NCBI RefSeq assembly: GCF_016861975.1
Contig: NZ_BOMB01000008.1
Coordinates: forward strand, 174,152-238,151
Direction of reading: 5' to 3'
DNA from: Actinocatenispora rupis
Lineage (GTDB): Bacteria > Actinomycetota > Actinomycetes > Mycobacteriales > Micromonosporaceae
DNA length: 64,000 bases
The notes under the pieces are model-generated. The model ran no database searches. It was given only the letters and a program-made list of their open reading frames with translations, and was not told the DNA's origin. Both the position numbers and the translations under genes were made by a program. Of the stretch, positions 63,892-64,000 are shown in pieces (the stretch's first letter is position 1; the number at the start of each line of letters is the position of its first letter).

Positions 63892-64000
63892 TGTGTCGCT
63901 CCCCAGCCTTGTTTTGTGGCGGTGCGGTGCGGGGGCCTTCGCTTCGCTCGGCACCTCTGCTGCGCTGGCTTTGCCTTCGCTTCGCTCGGCAGGCTGTGCT
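63892..64000. repeat. 18-bp direct repeat at the window end
   Basis: CCTTCGCTTCGCTCGGCA at 63936-63953 and 63974-63991. It is related to the GAGCGAGCG-type intergenic repeats elsewhere; no gene seen. Confidence 0.5.

Overview
This window is a very high G+C actinobacterial chromosome segment. Gene content and order (mtrA-mtrB-lpqB-comFC-hpf-secA, then prfB-ftsE-ftsX-M23 peptidase-smpB-tmRNA, plus a SecA-linked Rv3235-like gene) and heavy use of GTAC-containing codons suggest a Micromonosporaceae-like organism. That placement is inferred; no rRNA gene is present to confirm it.

Layout. 1-3.4 kb: a two-gene redox/two-component unit on the minus strand (receiver-thioredoxin-reductase fusion, a 26-codon ORF, then a cNMP-binding histidine kinase). 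3.5-4.8 kb: an L,D-transpeptidase lipoprotein. 4.9-9.2 kb: two tandem paralogous beta-helix proteins, only the distal copy with a Tat signal. 9.6-15.9 kb: a compact class II lanthipeptide locus (precursor, LanM) with a convergent SARP/NB-ARC/TPR regulator. 16-18.7 kb: a frameshifted DinB-like gene, a P-loop kinase-like gene, a Rid protein and an M24 peptidase. 18.8-20.7 kb: a CASTOR/POLLUX-like channel. 21-25.9 kb: a translationally coupled membrane protein-DUF4129-DUF4350-MoxR-DUF58 operon. 26-27.9 kb: a divergent GntR/MFS pair. 28-41.5 kb: the conserved signalling, ribosome-hibernation and secretion block, interrupted by two double-GNAT proteins around a glutathionyl-hydroquinone-reductase-like gene.

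41.6-51.3 kb is accessory: small membrane proteins, a secreted lamin-tail protein, a short SepF paralogue, an orphan Gly-rich 97-residue protein behind an A+T-rich promoter region, an ABC exporter whose permease carries a long disordered extension, an Rv3235-like protein, a small HTH protein, and a membrane protein with a histone-H1-like tail. 51.5-58 kb: PruA, TetR with a 41-bp palindromic operator, an SRPBCC protein, tryptophan 2,3-dioxygenase, MarR, a Ser/Thr kinase and PadR. 58-63.8 kb: prfB, then ftsEX next to an EnvC-like M23 hydrolase (septal hydrolysis), then smpB and tmRNA (trans-translation), which sit together as partners.

Many genes show a TANNNT -10 hexamer exactly 6-8 nt before the start codon and no ribosome binding site, indicating frequent leaderless transcription; I used this to choose several starts. 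No CRISPR array, prophage, insertion sequence or tRNA gene was recognised.
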